A stretch of 64,000 nt of DNA from Colius striatus (taxonomy: Eukaryota; Chordata; Aves; Coliiformes; Coliidae). The stretch covers positions 36,939,001 through 37,003,000 of the forward strand of contig NC_084761.1 of assembly GCF_028858725.1 (NCBI RefSeq). The letters are read 5' to 3'. A program made the translations under genes and the position numbers. The notes beneath the pieces are model-generated. The model saw only the letters and a list, made by a program, of their open reading frames with translations. It searched no databases and was not told the origin of the DNA. Below, piece after piece: positions 63,913 through 64,000 of this stretch. How positions within the stretch are numbered: position 1 is the stretch's first letter; each line of letters opens with the position of its first letter.

Positions 63913-64000
63913 ATGCTGGCACTGGGGCAGATGGACGGCGCGCCCCGGCAGGGAGCCTTCCTGCTGGGCAGCCCGCCGCTGGCCGCCCTGCACAGCATGG
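63913..64000 (+). CDS. NKX6-1: NKX6-1, NK6 homeobox 1, N-terminal fragment (runs off the right edge)
   Basis: NKX6-1 is a nuclear homeodomain transcription factor needed for pancreatic beta-cell identity and for ventral neural tube patterning. Only the first 29 codons and one extra base are present. The reading begins [20 protein letters not shown] and continues PPLAALHSM. The human protein starts MLAVGAMEGTRQSAFLLSS and continues PPLAALHSM, so the match is clear, with one extra residue (Ala-Pro in place of Thr). NKX6-2 begins differently and has LAALHNM, so it is a poorer match. The ATG at 63913 is chosen by this homology. The homeodomain and the poly-Ser and poly-Ala regions lie outside the window. 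The 5' flank is a CpG island, and CDS1 lies divergently about 17 kb away, as I recall for the human locus. Confidence 0.93.
   Translation, partial: MLALGQMDGAPRQGAFLLGSPPLAALHSM

Larger units (their letters stand above)
63320..64000. promoter_or_regulatory. NKX6-1: CpG island at the NKX6-1 promoter, 5' UTR and start
   Basis: Very GC-rich sequence reaching into the NKX6-1 coding start and the window edge. It is interrupted at 63611-63666 by an AT-rich inverted repeat. The transcription start cannot be fixed from sequence alone. Confidence 0.75.

Noticed and set aside
1-64000. tRNA, rRNA, CRISPR arrays, operons or prokaryotic mobile elements
   Set aside because: None seen. The window is vertebrate nuclear DNA with intron-split genes.

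Overview
This is vertebrate, almost certainly avian, nuclear DNA. Seven CR1-type LINE fragments are present, several with the CR1 3' end and its ATTCTATG-like terminal repeat. There are two solo LTRs of a family common in birds. Genes are split by short GT-AG introns, and the promoters are CpG-rich. I cannot name the species. No bacterial, plasmid, CRISPR or operon-like feature is visible.

Two protein-coding genes can be supported. The first is a complete CDS1 gene (phosphatidate cytidylyltransferase 1, the ER enzyme that makes CDP-diacylglycerol from phosphatidic acid and CTP) on the minus strand. It has 13 coding exons between 46611 (ATG) and 16486 (stop). All exon phases join without a frame break into a 444-residue protein, and all 12 introns have GT-AG ends. 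The C-terminal sequence resembles mammalian CDS1 rather than its paralogue CDS2. The second gene is the first 88 coding bases of NKX6-1, a homeodomain transcription factor of beta-cell and ventral neural fate. It lies on the plus strand at 63913 and runs off the right edge.

Layout: 1-13.8 kb is intergenic DNA beyond the CDS1 3' end, with one CR1 tail and no supported gene. 13.9-16.5 kb is the probable CDS1 3' UTR, with clustered Pumilio-type motifs. 16.5-46.6 kb is the CDS1 body, whose introns hold five CR1 fragments and one solo LTR. 46.2-47.3 kb is the CDS1 promoter CpG island. 47.3-60.5 kb is the interval between the two divergent genes. It holds an isolated CpG island near 56 kb, a second solo LTR and a CR1 tail. 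60.5-64 kb is the CpG-rich NKX6-1 5' flank, interrupted by a purine-only-like tract with an AAGAG microsatellite and by a perfect 14-bp inverted repeat.

The two genes are head to head, matching as I recall the human 4q21 order (NKX6-1 next to CDS1), which supports orthology. They are functionally unrelated: one is a lipid enzyme, the other a developmental regulator whose control elements probably occupy much of the 17 kb between them. I see no sign of a new multigene system. The most interesting signals are regulatory: the isolated CpG island, the inverted repeat and purine tract before NKX6-1, and the motif cluster in the CDS1 3' UTR.
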